Origin: Fratercula arctica
Taxonomy: Eukaryota; Chordata; Aves; Charadriiformes; Alcidae
Assembly: GCA_947846985.1 (NCBI GenBank)
Contig: CANTUZ010000004.1
Location: 54,599,672 to 54,663,671 of the forward strand
Direction of reading: 5' to 3'
Length of the DNA: 64,000 nt
How positions within the stretch are numbered: position 1 is the first letter of the stretch; the number at the start of each line of letters is the position of its first letter. The translations under genes were made by a program, and so were the position numbers. Positions 48,401-56,830 of this stretch are shown piece by piece. The notes under the pieces are model-generated. The model worked only from the letters and a program-made list of their open reading frames with translations. It searched no databases and had not been told where the DNA came from.

Positions 48401-50846
48401 ATATCTGAAGGGGAGGAGGAGAGAAAATACAGGTAGGAGTGAAATTGCTGCAATCTGTATTGTGGGTATCAGTCTTACAAGAGCCAAAGTGGGATTCAGC
48501 AGCTGAACCAGCCCTGCTGAACAGCCTCTGAATGGAGAGAGAAGAGGTGATGGTGACTTATCTTACCAAAAATAAAGATCTTAGATCAGACCTGTTGTTC
48601 TGAATCACGTTTCTCCCCATTGACTGTGAAGGGAGCCTAATAGGAATCTCTCTTTTATAATTTTTAAATATATAAAAATGGAGGGAGGAAGCTTTATCAT
48701 TTCCTTTATATATAAAGGAGACTGTAGCTTTGATGAGAGCATAGGACATATTTTTAATTCAGCTAATGCAGAATATAGGTCTGTGCTCAGCGGTCTCTGC
48801 CTATAGGCAGGAGTATCATTAGGGAGCATTACCAGAGCATTCAGCGTCTGGATTTTTATTCTCCTGTTGATCTAGGTGGGAGGACTGCAAGGAGTCTCCA
48901 GAGGAATGTATGATGGACCTGTGTATGAAATCCCAGCTACGCCAAAATACGCAACTCCTGCACCCTCAACTAAATCCTCCCCGGCCAAAAACCAGCCCCC
49001 ACCAATCAGAAACCTCCACCAGTCCAATTTTAGCTTATCAGGTAAGTCAGCCTGACTCATCAGAAATGTTATAAAGCCATGGGTATGGATTATTGGTGAT
49101 AAATTTCAATTATAATTACCTCTTTCATCAAAGACGAAAGGATTATATATGCTCACATACGTGCATATACTTACATATATATATGTGCATGTATACATAC
49201 GTTTTTATACATTCTTTCTCCAGGAGTATTTTACAAGTTGCCAAAAATGTTTGTAATTAATTTTTGTTTCTGCGTGTAGTCTTTTAATATTATTTACCTG
49301 GCCCATTACACTTAGCTGAGGTCTCTGGTTGATGTGACTGAGGTCCCTTGGTGGTACGTACAGCTGATGGGACTTGGGTCTGGTGCAACTCACGTGGCTC
49401 AGACATCTCAAATTTCTTTCTTGCTGCATCACCAGAAACTGCTAGACATGGAAACCTCAACTGTCCTTGTCCACAGTTGGCAAACCATGTGCAGAAGCTA
49501 TTCATACACAGCTTAGAGTATTTCATGTCCTCTGTGGTCTTGGTGCCCGAACCATTTTCCACGGTACATAAGAAAATCATCCTTTGGGGTTGTTGGAACT
49601 AATTCTTGTCATTTGAAGATAATTATAAGTGTGTCAAATCCTTATACTTCAAAAGTCTACAGCCCAATTGGTAAATAAGTGGCTTCTTATGATGTTATGA
49701 AGGTCACTGCATTTTCTCCCCTGTGTGAGCCGATGGTGGAGTTTTTCCTTCCTGACAGACAGAATCCTGTCTTTAGAAACTAAAAGAAACCTCTGGAAGA
49801 AAGCCCAGGGAGAGCAAATATTTAAAAAACCCGTCTAGTGAGTTGAAATACATTTTGCCCGTACACCTGGGGCCATGGTGAGCACATACAGATATGTAAA
49901 GCTGTATAAAGCAAAAAAAATGCTTAGAAATTTGACGTTTAACAATAATAACTGATAAGTGGGATTTTCATAAGCATCTGAAGCTGTGGTTTCACAATCT
50001 ACTGCTGGATCTAGGTACTACTAAGGCATCTAGTGGTATGAATTTGATCCGAATCAGGCAAATGCACATTCCTGTGTTCTTATGAGATTAAGCAGAACCA
50101 GAGACTACGATAGCATTTAAAATGATCCAGTGCTTTTCTGGTAGTCTTACATTGCCTTTAGGAAGCTGAGTGTGATCAGACAATATTTACCCTGGCAAAC
50201 AGCTTGCTGTCACCTCAAGCTTAACTTTCAACGTTTTTAAAACCAGTTTGAATTGGGTACAAGTTTATATCAGCTCAATCACTAACACCAGATTTACTGT
50301 ACTGTTGACCCACGGACTCAGTGGGGACAGGTATGATAAATCAATGAGTCAGGTTTGAAAAATCCACTCTGCACATAACGTGTTTTGGGTTTTTTTTTCC
50401 TAATTAAAACAGTAATATTTTCTATCGGGGTCTGATCTCATGAAGGGAACCCCGTCTGTAGGCTGTGATCCCTGCATAGGCTCTTCAAGTCAGTGGAAAA
50501 CAATTCCCCATGTAGGGTGAGTATCAATCTGATCCCAAACATTTCAGCCTACACTTCTCATTGAAGCCGACTGGATCTAAGCACTGAAATGTGCCTTGTA
50601 GGTCTGTTTAGCATTTCAGTCAGGGGGCTGGCTCAAGAGAAACCAGCTGATGGTGATGCGGGGGAAACACAGGTGGAACTAGCCAGGTAACATCTCACCG
50701 CTGATGGTTTTTTCCTTTTCATAGCTTTGTTTCCTGATTTGTCTCTTGCTGCAGGAGCTCAGATAGATGACAATAACCCACGCCGTACTGGTCACCGCAT
50801 CGTGGCACCTCCTGGTGGTCGCTCTAATATTACCAGCCTTGGCTGA
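50..50846 (+). CDS. CRMP1: CRMP1, collapsin response mediator protein 1 (spliced, whole gene span)
   Basis: Cytosolic neuronal phosphoprotein of the dihydropyrimidinase-like family. It relays semaphorin 3A signals and regulates microtubules and actin in growing axons, working as homo- and hetero-tetramers with other CRMPs. Joining the exons 3231-3269, 17245-17333, 22651-22835, 24239-24403, 29551-29612, 31301-31381, 34633-34701, 36742-36862, 37976-38132, 42670-42811, 44577-44747, 45971-46150, 48876-49041 and 50755-50846 gives 1719 nt, or 572 residues, the length of the human short isoform. Replacing the first exon by 50-421 gives 683 residues. All phases match and all introns are GT/AG. The amidohydrolase-like domain spans roughly residues 15-490 and a disordered regulatory tail follows. 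The HxH metal site of true dihydropyrimidinases is NTY here (residues 73-75), so it should be a non-enzyme. I chose CRMP1 over DPYSL2/3/4/5 from the long N-terminus ([13 protein letters not shown]...[18 protein letters not shown]) and the tail ([19 protein letters not shown]). Confidence 0.97.
130..1030. promoter_or_regulatory. CpG island around exon 1A
   Basis: Exon 1A and the first 600 bases of its intron are very GC-rich with many CpGs, for example the runs around 225-360 and 420-530. This fits a CpG-island promoter for the long isoform, only the downstream part of which is in the window. Long ORFs on the opposite strand here are composition artefacts. Confidence 0.75.
797..829. repeat. 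C-rich low-complexity tract
   Basis: About 33 bases of nearly pure cytosine broken by a T and single As. On the - strand these are G-runs able to form a G-quadruplex; on the + strand an i-motif is possible. It lies in the 5' part of the first intron, close to the exon 1A promoter. Confidence 0.8.
2263..2640. repeat. Minisatellite, about 62-bp unit built of roughly 20-bp subunits
   Basis: The word cagtgcc recurs with the longer context cagtgccatc-ggg-cagtgcc at 2401, 2463, 2525 and 2589, giving periods of 62, 62 and 64. Within each unit three related subunits (cagtgccatggggacagagc and variants) repeat. A more degenerate copy starts near 2332, and the array fades at both ends. Open frames across it in several phases on both strands are due to the repeat, not to a gene. 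Confidence 0.9.
3231..3269 (+). CDS. CRMP1: CRMP1 exon 1B (short-isoform N-terminus)
   Basis: Encodes [13 protein letters not shown] and ends at ACG|gtaagc in phase 0. This 13-residue start is that of the classic 572-residue CRMP1. The context has G at -3. It is an alternative to exon 1A; both join exon 2. Confidence 0.96.
3461..3517. repeat. AT-rich low-complexity block inside the CpG island
   Basis: A run of Ts and TAs, including ttttatatatatatt followed by poly-T, inside otherwise very GC-rich sequence about 190 bases after exon 1B. Confidence 0.8.
8117..8160 (+). mobile_element. Possible degenerate CR1 3' end
   Basis: A short stretch resembling the CR1 3' terminus (ttggacttccaacca followed by attctgtgattgtg). 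It is too short and diverged to be sure, and no upstream CR1 body is recognisable. Confidence 0.3.
11363..11394. repeat. (CT)n plus poly-T tract
   Basis: Five or so CT dinucleotides run into 22 consecutive T, followed by five C. There is no retroposon body next to it that would make it an insertion tail. ORFs rich in Lys on the - strand and Phe on the + strand here are artefacts of this tract. Confidence 0.85.
13455..13935 (-). mobile_element. CR1 LINE fragment (3' end of the element, reverse orientation)
   Basis: About 480 bases of the 3' end of a chicken-repeat-1 retrotransposon. It begins on the + strand with the inverted CR1 terminus (tatcatagaatcatg, ttggaagggacctttaaagg). The - strand frame encodes the end of CR1 ORF2 with [29 protein letters not shown] and [12 protein letters not shown], which is the region just after the reverse-transcriptase domain. 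The element is 5'-truncated, as usual for CR1, and so cannot move itself. A 20-bp segment is tandemly duplicated at 13546-13585 near its end. Confidence 0.93.
16480..16539. other. Candidate 60-nt hairpin in intron 1
   Basis: Outer arms ctgcgct (16480-16486) and agcgcag (16533-16539) are perfectly complementary. An inner stem ctcactc/gagtgag (16493-16499 and 16503-16509) closes a three-base loop. The segment keeps several CpGs in an AT-rich intron. No known small RNA is recognised. Confidence 0.35.
17245..17333 (+). CDS. CRMP1: CRMP1 exon 2
   Basis: First shared exon, 89 nt: [20 protein letters not shown] to LEDGLI, ending with two bases AA completed by the G of exon 3 (Lys43). It forms the small beta-sandwich part of the amidohydrolase fold. 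The donor is AAA|gttggt, a weaker match to consensus than the other CRMP1 donors. Confidence 0.97.
17334..22650 (+). other. CRMP1: CRMP1 intron 2
   Basis: Holds a 10-bp direct duplication (18351-18370), a 40-bp near-palindrome (18900-18939) and a CpG-retaining block with an octamer motif (20890-21190). The stretch 21460-21610 has TTAATTAA-type sites and a CCAAT box on the - strand. Otherwise it is AT-rich unique sequence; no exon seen. Confidence 0.85.
18900..18939. repeat. 40-bp near-perfect palindrome
   Basis: The arms cttgcct and aggcaag and the 12-bp centre catttataaatg are perfectly self-complementary; only the two 7-base spacers between them are partly mismatched. Confidence 0.75.
22651..22835 (+). 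CDS. CRMP1: CRMP1 exon 3
   Basis: 185 nt encoding [20 protein letters not shown] through [10 protein letters not shown], phase 2 in and phase 1 out (ATC A|gtgagt). It contains [12 protein letters not shown] at residues 69-80 of the short form, where dihydropyrimidinases have GGIDxHTHxQ. The loss of both metal-binding histidines marks the protein as a CRMP. The open frame past 22835 is intron. Confidence 0.97.
22836..24238 (+). other. CRMP1: CRMP1 intron 3
   Basis: 1.4 kb of unique intronic sequence. No repeat element or further exon is recognised. Confidence 0.85.
24239..24403 (+). CDS. CRMP1: CRMP1 exon 4
   Basis: 165 nt: [20 protein letters not shown] to [10 protein letters not shown] plus one base of Gly160, between ctctttttcag and gttagt. 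Core of the TIM-barrel domain; strongly conserved across the family. Confidence 0.97.
24404..29550 (+). other. CRMP1: CRMP1 intron 4
   Basis: 5.1 kb, AT-rich and unique. I see no mobile element, no tandem repeat of note and no exon. Short open frames (for example 27367-27657 and 27737-28048) show no recognisable protein. Confidence 0.8.
29551..29612 (+). CDS. CRMP1: CRMP1 exon 5
   Basis: 62 nt encoding [20 protein letters not shown] (residues 161-180). The Lys of MAYKD (Lys171) corresponds to the carboxylated metal-bridging lysine of dihydropyrimidinases and is kept. A longer open frame covers 29397-29927, but it is intron on both sides of the exon. Confidence 0.97.
29613..31300 (+). other. 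CRMP1: CRMP1 intron 5
   Basis: 1.7 kb of unique sequence; nothing beyond splice signals recognised. It ends ctacctgcag. Confidence 0.85.
31301..31381 (+). CDS. CRMP1: CRMP1 exon 6
   Basis: 81 nt encoding [20 protein letters not shown] to NGDLIAQ (residues 181-207), phase 0 on both sides. His198 in VHAENGD matches a metal-site histidine of dihydropyrimidinases and is retained. Confidence 0.97.
31382..34632 (+). other. CRMP1: CRMP1 intron 6
   Basis: 3.25 kb, AT-rich, especially 32700-33600. No mobile element or exon recognised. Confidence 0.85.
34633..34701 (+). CDS. CRMP1: CRMP1 exon 7
   Basis: 69 nt encoding [20 protein letters not shown] and PEE (residues 208-230), phase 0 on both sides, between tgttgcag and gtaaaa. 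The longer open frames around it (34441-34896 and 34449-34673) are incidental. Confidence 0.97.
34702..36741 (+). other. CRMP1: CRMP1 intron 7
   Basis: 2.0 kb of unique sequence. A 19-bp segment containing aaaagaatggagtc is repeated in tandem at about 35640-35678. No exon seen. Confidence 0.8.
36742..36862 (+). CDS. CRMP1: CRMP1 exon 8
   Basis: 121 nt encoding [20 protein letters not shown] to IIALARKK plus one base of Gly271. In [13 protein letters not shown], Lys254 occupies the position of a metal-binding histidine in dihydropyrimidinase (HVMSKSA), again fitting a non-catalytic protein. Confidence 0.97.
36863..37975 (+). other. CRMP1: CRMP1 intron 8
   Basis: 1.1 kb of unique sequence, nothing notable. 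The open frames at 37256-37679 on both strands have no recognised product. Confidence 0.8.
37976..38132 (+). CDS. CRMP1: CRMP1 exon 9
   Basis: 157 nt encoding [20 protein letters not shown] through DHLNSLLA and two bases of Cys323. It includes [15 protein letters not shown], a family signature. Acceptor ccacaag, donor gtaaga. Confidence 0.97.
38133..42669 (+). other. CRMP1: CRMP1 intron 9
   Basis: 4.5 kb. Contains a CpG-retaining, TAAT-rich block at 39715-39930 that may be a conserved element, and a (GGAT)n microsatellite at 41447-41504. The remainder is unique intronic sequence. Confidence 0.85.
41447..41504. repeat. (GGAT)n microsatellite
   Basis: About 14.5 uninterrupted copies of GGAT. 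It accounts for the IHPS/WMDG repeats read in ORFs on the two strands. Confidence 0.97.
42670..42811 (+). CDS. CRMP1: CRMP1 exon 10
   Basis: 142 nt encoding [20 protein letters not shown] through [10 protein letters not shown], ending in phase 0 at GTA|gtaagt. TGSGHC has Gly332 where dihydropyrimidinases carry the metal-binding Asp of TGSD. No ATG-started ORF of this exon is large enough to stand out. Confidence 0.97.
42812..44576 (+). other. CRMP1: CRMP1 intron 10
   Basis: 1.8 kb with a short (AC)n-like run at 43403-43428 and a CR1 3' end at 43614-43747. The rest is unique. Confidence 0.85.
43614..43747 (+). mobile_element. CR1 LINE 3' fragment
   Basis: About 134 bases of the CR1 3' tail in forward orientation: ttcaaggccaggctggatgg, then gagcagcctggtctagtgg, ending with the diagnostic terminal repeats attctgtgattctatga. 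Strongly 5'-truncated and non-coding. Confidence 0.93.
44577..44747 (+). CDS. CRMP1: CRMP1 exon 11
   Basis: 171 nt encoding [20 protein letters not shown] through [10 protein letters not shown] (residues 371-427), phase 0 on both sides. Contains [20 protein letters not shown], the conserved C-terminal beta-domain motif of the amidohydrolase family. Reading past 44747 is intron. Confidence 0.97.
44748..45970 (+). other. CRMP1: CRMP1 intron 11
   Basis: 1.2 kb of unique sequence. The acceptor (ggttgatccccag) has only a weak pyrimidine tract. Confidence 0.85.
45971..46150 (+). CDS. CRMP1: CRMP1 exon 12
   Basis: 180 nt encoding [20 protein letters not shown] through [11 protein letters not shown] (residues 428-487), phase 0 on both sides. 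It completes the folded domain. Donor gtaacg. Confidence 0.97.
46151..48875 (+). other. CRMP1: CRMP1 intron 12
   Basis: 2.7 kb. A long AT-only low-complexity block lies at 47136-47320. An imperfect 30-bp direct repeat (ctggcacagg / ctggcgcagg) starts at 47711 and 47741. No exon seen. Confidence 0.85.
47136..47320. repeat. AT-rich low-complexity block
   Basis: About 185 bases made nearly only of A and T, built from irregular ataataaa, tataa and attata words. It is not a clean microsatellite. Confidence 0.9.
48876..49041 (+). CDS. CRMP1: CRMP1 exon 13 (regulatory tail)
   Basis: 166 nt encoding [20 protein letters not shown] through [10 protein letters not shown] plus one base of Gly543. In short-form numbering Thr509, Thr514, Ser518 and Ser522 (in [15 protein letters not shown]) are all present: these are the GSK3 and Cdk5/DYRK-type phosphosites of CRMPs, Ser522 followed by Pro. 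The exon begins VGG where, as I recall it, human CRMP1 has VFG. Confidence 0.96.
49042..50754 (+). other. CRMP1: CRMP1 intron 13
   Basis: 1.7 kb. A (TA/TG)-rich run lies at 49150-49205. Otherwise unique; no exon seen. Confidence 0.85.
50755..50846 (+). CDS. CRMP1: CRMP1 exon 14, C-terminus and stop
   Basis: Last coding exon: [20 protein letters not shown] followed by GRSNITSLG and TGA at 50844-50846. The same C-terminus is found in mammalian CRMP1. Acceptor cttgctgcag. Confidence 0.97.
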
Positions 50847-50952
50847 AAAATGATGATGGACAGAAACAGAAGGATGAAGGATCATGGGAATAATGTCCAT
50901 TCCCTTCAATATCTGTGTTATCGAACCCACAGTTTTATTTGGTACTAATGGA

Positions 50953-50958
50953 AATAAA
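50953..50958 (+). terminator. CRMP1: Proximal poly(A) signal of CRMP1
   Basis: AATAAA, 107 bases after the stop codon, followed by a T-rich stretch about 15 bases on. Could give a short alternative 3' end. Confidence 0.45.
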
Positions 50959-51749
50959 AAATGAAATGTCTTTCTTTTTTTTTGTATAGGAAGAGGTGAT
51001 AATAGTGTGGTGTGTTTGCTTGGAACTACTTGCCTCACAATTGTGCTTTCATGCCATAGTCACCTTAAAGCATGGTGCTTCCATTGCCCCTTTAGTGACT
51101 ACAGGTTTTAGCTTCGTCTCGTAACTGAATGATGGTTCCTTTGCACCCTTTCGCTGTACTAGAGTAGTTAATGCATGTTACTGAGTTATTTATGCAAGTT
51201 GCATTCTGTGAGTGAGTCCCTTTAGAACACGTTGCCAACAATTGACTAGACACAATGCCAAGATTAATGTCCGTATTTGAGAAACACCACCAAAAACACT
51301 TATGAAGGAAGAAAATGGCCATCTTGAAAGTATGCAGTAGAGTAGTATAAGCAGCTTCTGTTTCATCTTTAATTTATTATAAACCCAAGAAGCACTTCTC
51401 TCAGACACAGAAAATTTTCAGGACACGTAACGACAAATGGTCTCTGTAGCACCTGTCTGTTCCCACTCGGTACGTTCCAAGTCTGTGTCCTTCTTGTTTC
51501 CATTTTAGACAGAGCCATAATTTATACATATACCGATGCCATTGCCACCCCTGCAGGGATTTCTCCACCTGGGCAGTAGTGCTCTCCTTCTGCATGAGAT
51601 TTTTGGTACTTACAGATAATCCAAGTTGCCGTCGGATTTTTAAAGTTTTTTGTACAAAGTTTTTCCTTTGTAATCACACGCATTTTTACTTACTCTACCG
51701 TATCAAGATCTACTAGTCGTGGTTCAATTTCTGAATTCAAAGCTTGTGA

Positions 51750-51755
51750 AATAAA
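51750..51755 (+). terminator. CRMP1: Distal poly(A) signal of CRMP1
   Basis: AATAAA followed within 40 bases by a T/G-rich stretch (gatgggtgagcgtcttcc). The more plausible main 3' end. Confidence 0.55.
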
Positions 51756-52394
51756 AAAAATTAATTGATGGGTGAGCGTCTTCCTCTGCTTTCCACTGCT
51801 GTTGCTCAGTGATTGAAAATTTAGAATGGAGAAACTCATGAGAAATTGTCTTTTAGGTTGACATCACGTGAAAGAAGGAACCCTCTTAGATCACAAGGGG
51901 TGTTAAATGTTTAGATGTCTGCATATGCGTACTATAGCATGCTATAATCTGCATTAATTAAATAGAGCGCAAGTAAAAATATACTGTTTACATTGCAGCA
52001 GCCTCAATTTTGGCCAAATGAGACCTAAATTATCTCCCAAGACCTTCAAGACTCTTATCTGATTTGCTTAAATGGTAGTTGATTGCCATCATCTTCATCT
52101 CTAGTACAGAAGCAGTATGCACTGCTCCAGTTTGACGTAAGCTGTATTTGAGTTTTCTCTGCTGACTGAACCGGGACAGTGTTTAGGCATGGCATGAACA
52201 AGACATGCCACAGGTAAGGTGAGGAAAGTGGACTTGCGTTCTCTCTGTGAAAGCGAAGGAAATGCTTTCTCCTTGTCTTTCTGACACTCTCATAAACTAT
52301 GTAAGGAAGTCTTTTCTATCGCTTTTTACTTGTCTGATTGCATTGCAGATGTTGTGGGAGGTGTGGGCTATGGTGGAAGGTGGGGTGCTACGAA

Positions 52395-52521
52395 AAAGAG
52401 TCGTTTAGATGTGGTGTTAGGGGATATGGTGTAGGGGAGAACTTTGTAGAGTGGGGTTGATGGTTGGACTCAATGATCCCAAGGGTCTTTTCCAACCTAA
52501 ATGATTCTGTGATTCTATGAA
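52395..52521 (+). mobile_element. CR1 LINE 3' fragment
   Basis: Forward-oriented CR1 tail: gtttagatgtggtgttaggg, ggttggactcaatgatccc, and tccaacctaaatgattctgtgattctatg in short pieces, ending at the terminal repeat near 52521. It belongs to a different CR1 subfamily from the copies at 13.5 and 43.6 kb, judging by the ttagatgtggtgttaggg body. Confidence 0.88.
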
Positions 52522-55194
52522 ATTAAGCAGGTCAGTAAAACACCTGCCCTTGGCCTTCTACCGCTTTGCCCTTGTCTACACTTCAAAGCTGCTCCAGGAA
52601 AAGACTTGTAGCAGCACCATGCCTGTGGAATGGTTTTATCTAGCTGGGATGCTTGACAACTTATCACTGGCCCATCCTTTCATGCAGCAATACATTGTGT
52701 TGACACAGGTGCATGTGGGACATAAAGGTTTCGAAAAGTAGCCTACCTGAAGCCTGTCATCTTATTCTGAAGCCGGTATGCTGTCACCTCCAACTTGCTC
52801 GGGAAAGGAACCGCTACCCTGGAAAACTCCATTTTGGTCAGCTTGCCCTAAAAACCTGGTAGCAGAGCTGGTCAGAATAGCCAGCTTTGCTTTTGGCTTT
52901 GGCTTTGATCTGAACCAGTGAAGAAAAGCTGCAATTCATCCTGCAGTGAACTGAACTGATTGCTCCCAAAATAAGAGAAAAATAAAGCTCTTCATGAACA
53001 ATCCCTTCTGCTAAGCATTCAAATTCATCTTTCCTATTGCCTGGAGAGTGCCCTCGTCCCTAGGCTTGCTTGCTCACTTGGTGGTTCAGATATTTTATAT
53101 GAAGTGAAATAGCACTAGCAGAGAAGCCTGAGGACAAGCTGCCCTGCAATAACACACAGCCTAGCAGCTAAGGCAATCCTGAAAAAGCCAAATCTCCGTC
53201 TCCACTGTCCTATTCCAACCCGTTTGCTGTTGAGTGTTGACAGAGCCAGCAACAGTTCTGGTACTCTAACCCTGACAACAGAAATACAGGTGGCTTGTGA
53301 AACTATGTGGCAAATTTGACATAAGTGTGGAAATTTTGGAACTGCTGGTTACCATTTCCTTAGGGTTTTTCTTGTGTGTGTTTGTGCGAGTAGCAATGGT
53401 TGTTCAGCTCTGAGTAAAACTTCTTCATCTATGAGGCTTGTCACGCTTCAGGTGATAGAAATGATTGGTGTGTAACTAATATTGAGAGACTCCACTTTTC
53501 CTACATGCTAAATGACATCCTAAACTGAAGAACCCTTTGTCTACAAGCTAGTCAAGATCCACTGTTGTTAACATGCATTTATTTTTCCACAGTGAAGTGC
53601 AGTGTGTTTGGGGAGGCACTTCATGGTTCAGTGCTTCTGTGTGAACAAGACTCTGCTTGTCAGGTCAATGTAACTCTGCTATGATTTCTCCGAGGAGAAA
53701 TACGCTAGCGTGCCCATGATGTTCATAAGCCCCCGCAGCCCGACTGCTGCTCCCATGCCACTGCTGAGGGACAGCCTGCAGGAAGCCTGTGGATCCTGTC
53801 CTGTGCCTGTGTCTCTCCACTCTGGACAAGCAATACTACCTGGATGTGATTCAAACACCATTTTTTTGGAACACAGGTACATTACTGCATGGTCACCAGG
53901 TGAGGTGAAGGGTGCCTCCCTTGGATGGTTACTGTGATACACCGTCAGAGAGCTCGCATGTGCCATTGCTAATCGGGGGGTTTAACCCAAGCAAGGTAAG
54001 TGGTGCTTCTCTTACCACTTGGAGGTCTATTTCACCTAACCTGTCCTTAAAAAAATAAAACAGTAACCGTAAATAAAATATGGATTAGCTGGTGATGATG
54101 AATACATCTGCAGAACAGGAAACTATATACTTGAGTTTGCTCCTTTGTAGGAGCACTAAGCTGGGAGACATTCATTTTGTGAACTTGAGGTTGGGGAGCT
54201 GCTATTATCTCAACTACAACAAGTTGTTGAAATCTCAACTACAGTACAAAGCTTTCATGGGTTTTTGACTCATCAAACATCTAAAAATTTGCAGCAGGGC
54301 TATGACCTTTTAATACTTGATATAGTCCAAGTGATGTAAAACTGGTTCTTCCCTATTGCCATTTGCAGACCCCTTAAAATTAGTCCCTGTGACCACTCTA
54401 AGGAATATCTTTGTCAATCAAGGGATGTGGAAGGGAAAGCTGGATCCACAGATTGTTTCCTGAGTGATAGTTTGGACCAGTTTCTCTTGTGTTTGCCTGC
54501 TACAGAGCAATGCAGTTACATGTTTGAATTTTAGTGTTTGTAGCAAAGCCTGTTAATTATGCTATCACAACTGACAGCTGTCCCAGCCTTTGAATTTTTC
54601 TCTTGGCAATACACTGATCTTCATCCTTAAGAACTAAAAATACAGACTGGACCAGCTCAGATAACCATGTTCTTTGGGTTCCAGTAGCCAACAACATAAG
54701 CTTAAGGGAGACCAGAAGAAAAGAGCAAACGTACAATGCTGATATTCCTCTGAGTGTTTCCTTCACTTCCAGTGCCTTGTATTTTCTTGAGAAGCAGCAG
54801 CATCTTTGTACTCTGTAGCTGTCAGTGGAATTTCCTGCCATGACTTAATTTGCTAAGATACTTTTAAACCCATGTAAAATCTTGGTATTTATGACAAAAC
54901 TTTTGGCTCTGCCATCACCGTCAAACTAGTTTATTTGGCACCAGTTGATTCCTGCCATGTAGGCCTGGCCAGCATTAAATTTCAGTCATTTGAACAAACA
55001 GTTATAAGGATAGTTTTCCACTATGATTTTGGTGAACTTTGCACAAGCTTTCCACGTATGTTTTAGTAAAAATAGTGAGAGGTATTAAATTAAAAAAAAT
55101 AATGTGGAAAAGCTCTATAACACAGTAAAAATAGAGAGTTTGAGATACTGTTTCTTTATCATTTAACTCATTAAGTATTTGCAGTGATATGGGT

Positions 55195-55488
55195 AAAGTA
55201 GTTAGGTCTCAGCACATCACCTCTGATGATGCCTCTAATGGGCACAAACTTGAACATAGGAACCATCTAAACATGAGGAGGAACTTCTTTACTTTGAGGG
55301 TGGCAGAGCACTGGAACAGGCTGCCCAGAGAGGTGGTGGAGTCTCCATCTCTGGAGACATTCAAAACCCACCTGGACACGTTCCTGTGCAATCTGCTCTA
55401 GGTGACCCTGCTCTGGCAGGGGGGTTGGACTAGATGATCTCCAGAGGTCCCTTCCAACACCTATCATTCTGTGAGTCTGTGATTCTGT
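55195..55488 (+). mobile_element. CR1 LINE 3' fragment with the end of ORF2
   Basis: About 290 bases in forward orientation. The + frame encodes the CR1 ORF2 end: NHLNMRRNFFTLRVAEHWNR, then LPREVVESPSLETFKTHLD. It continues into the tail ggttggactagatgatctcc and terminal tctgtgattctg. The upstream part of the element is missing. Confidence 0.92.
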
Positions 55489-56611
55489 CTTCAGCTGGCA
55501 GGGTCCAGATCCTTGTCCCCTCTCCTGATGCTCTGCAGTGCACCAGTGGCCACAGCTGTGGACGTGCTGAGACCAGGAGCCCTCCCAGTGCAGAGGCGGT
55601 TCCCAGAGAGCAGGAGGCAGGCTGGGCAGCTGCACACTAAGCCCTTCGTAAGTCTCTGCTGAACATATGGAAGATGCATTTATTCAGATGGAAGAAACAC
55701 AACCCAAACGTTGTTGTATGTAAGGAACTCTGGATGTCTGAATGGCTCCTAAAGATTGCTCTAGATGCCATGACGGAGTGAGTGAAAGTGCTAACCTGGT
55801 GCTTGCCCGGGTATTGGGTTATGGTGTGCACAGGCTGGCTCAAAAGACCTTTTTGCATGACTTATACTTAGGAGTGCATGTTTTTGTCAGGAATGAAAAT
55901 GCCCATATTGCACAGGAGCTGGCACCAGCCTGAAGGTCCCAAGTACAAGTCTTTGAAGTTGCACACCTCTTCAGTGTGATCCAGGCTGCCTTTCAGCAAG
56001 AATTCTGTATGGCAAGGCTTTTCACATTTTTCTACAGCAGAGAGACCATTGAGGTGGGCTATTTCGATTCTTTCATGATAAACAATGCACTCAACAACTG
56101 CAACACCTAGCGTTTGCCTAGAATTTGTTTCAGTTACCCCCTTGTCACAAAGCTGTGAATGAGACTGAACACAATCATGAAGTGTTGCAATAGTTGTTAC
56201 CCCTGATGTTAAAAAAGGAGAAAAAAAGCGTGGTATTTTTTTCCTGAACTAACATCTGCAGCAAGTGTTTTTGATATGTACCTACACAGGATCATCAAAG
56301 CTCCTTGTGAGCCTCTCCTGACTAAGCTAAAGCGAGAATGCTTTATAGATTTACATTATAAAGCAAGTGTTTTGAGCTGTAATTGCCACCTAGGTATCTC
56401 CATTTTCCCCTATCTGACATCCACTATGCTGGAGACTGCTCTCAGCTGGCAAAGCTGCTTAGCAGTTTATCTCCCAGGGACACTCTAGGCACAATCCCTG
56501 GCTCACAAGCAATTTCTACGATCCCTTAAAACACAGGGAAGGCACAAGGGGGGGTAGTGGGGGAAACGACACACATGCACCAAACATTTCAGTAACATCA
56601 GTACGAAGGAA

Positions 56612-56830
56612 TATTAGAATCACGGACAGATTTAGGTTGGAAAAGGTATCACCTGGTGTCCAGCCTCCTACTCAAAGGAGGGCTAACTTCAAAGTTAGGT
56701 TGATCAGGACCTTGTCTGGCTGCGTGCTGAAACTCTCCAAGGATGGATATTCTGCGTCCTCTCTGAACTGCCTGCTCCAGTGATTCACCCATTTCAGGTT
56801 GAGAATCTTTTCTTCTTGACGAGTAATTGG
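56612..56830 (-). mobile_element. Diverged CR1 LINE 3' fragment
   Basis: Reverse-oriented. The + strand reads tagaatcacggacagattta, ttggaaaaggtatcacctgg and tccagcctcctactcaaagg, the inverted CR1 tail, then a diverged body to about 56830. It appears older than the other copies. Confidence 0.75.

Larger units (their letters stand above)
50847..51775 (+). other. CRMP1: CRMP1 3'UTR (inferred extent)
   Basis: Follows the stop codon with no further coding sequence. Two AATAAA signals are present: 50953-50958, which would give a 3'UTR of only about 130 bases, and 51750-51755, giving about 930. The end at about 51775 is inferred from the second signal. Short ORFs on the - strand here are not supported as genes. 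Confidence 0.6.

Noticed and set aside
55267..55635. 122-codon - strand ORF
   Set aside because: Antisense of the CR1 fragment at 55195-55488 plus GC-rich flank; no recognisable domain.
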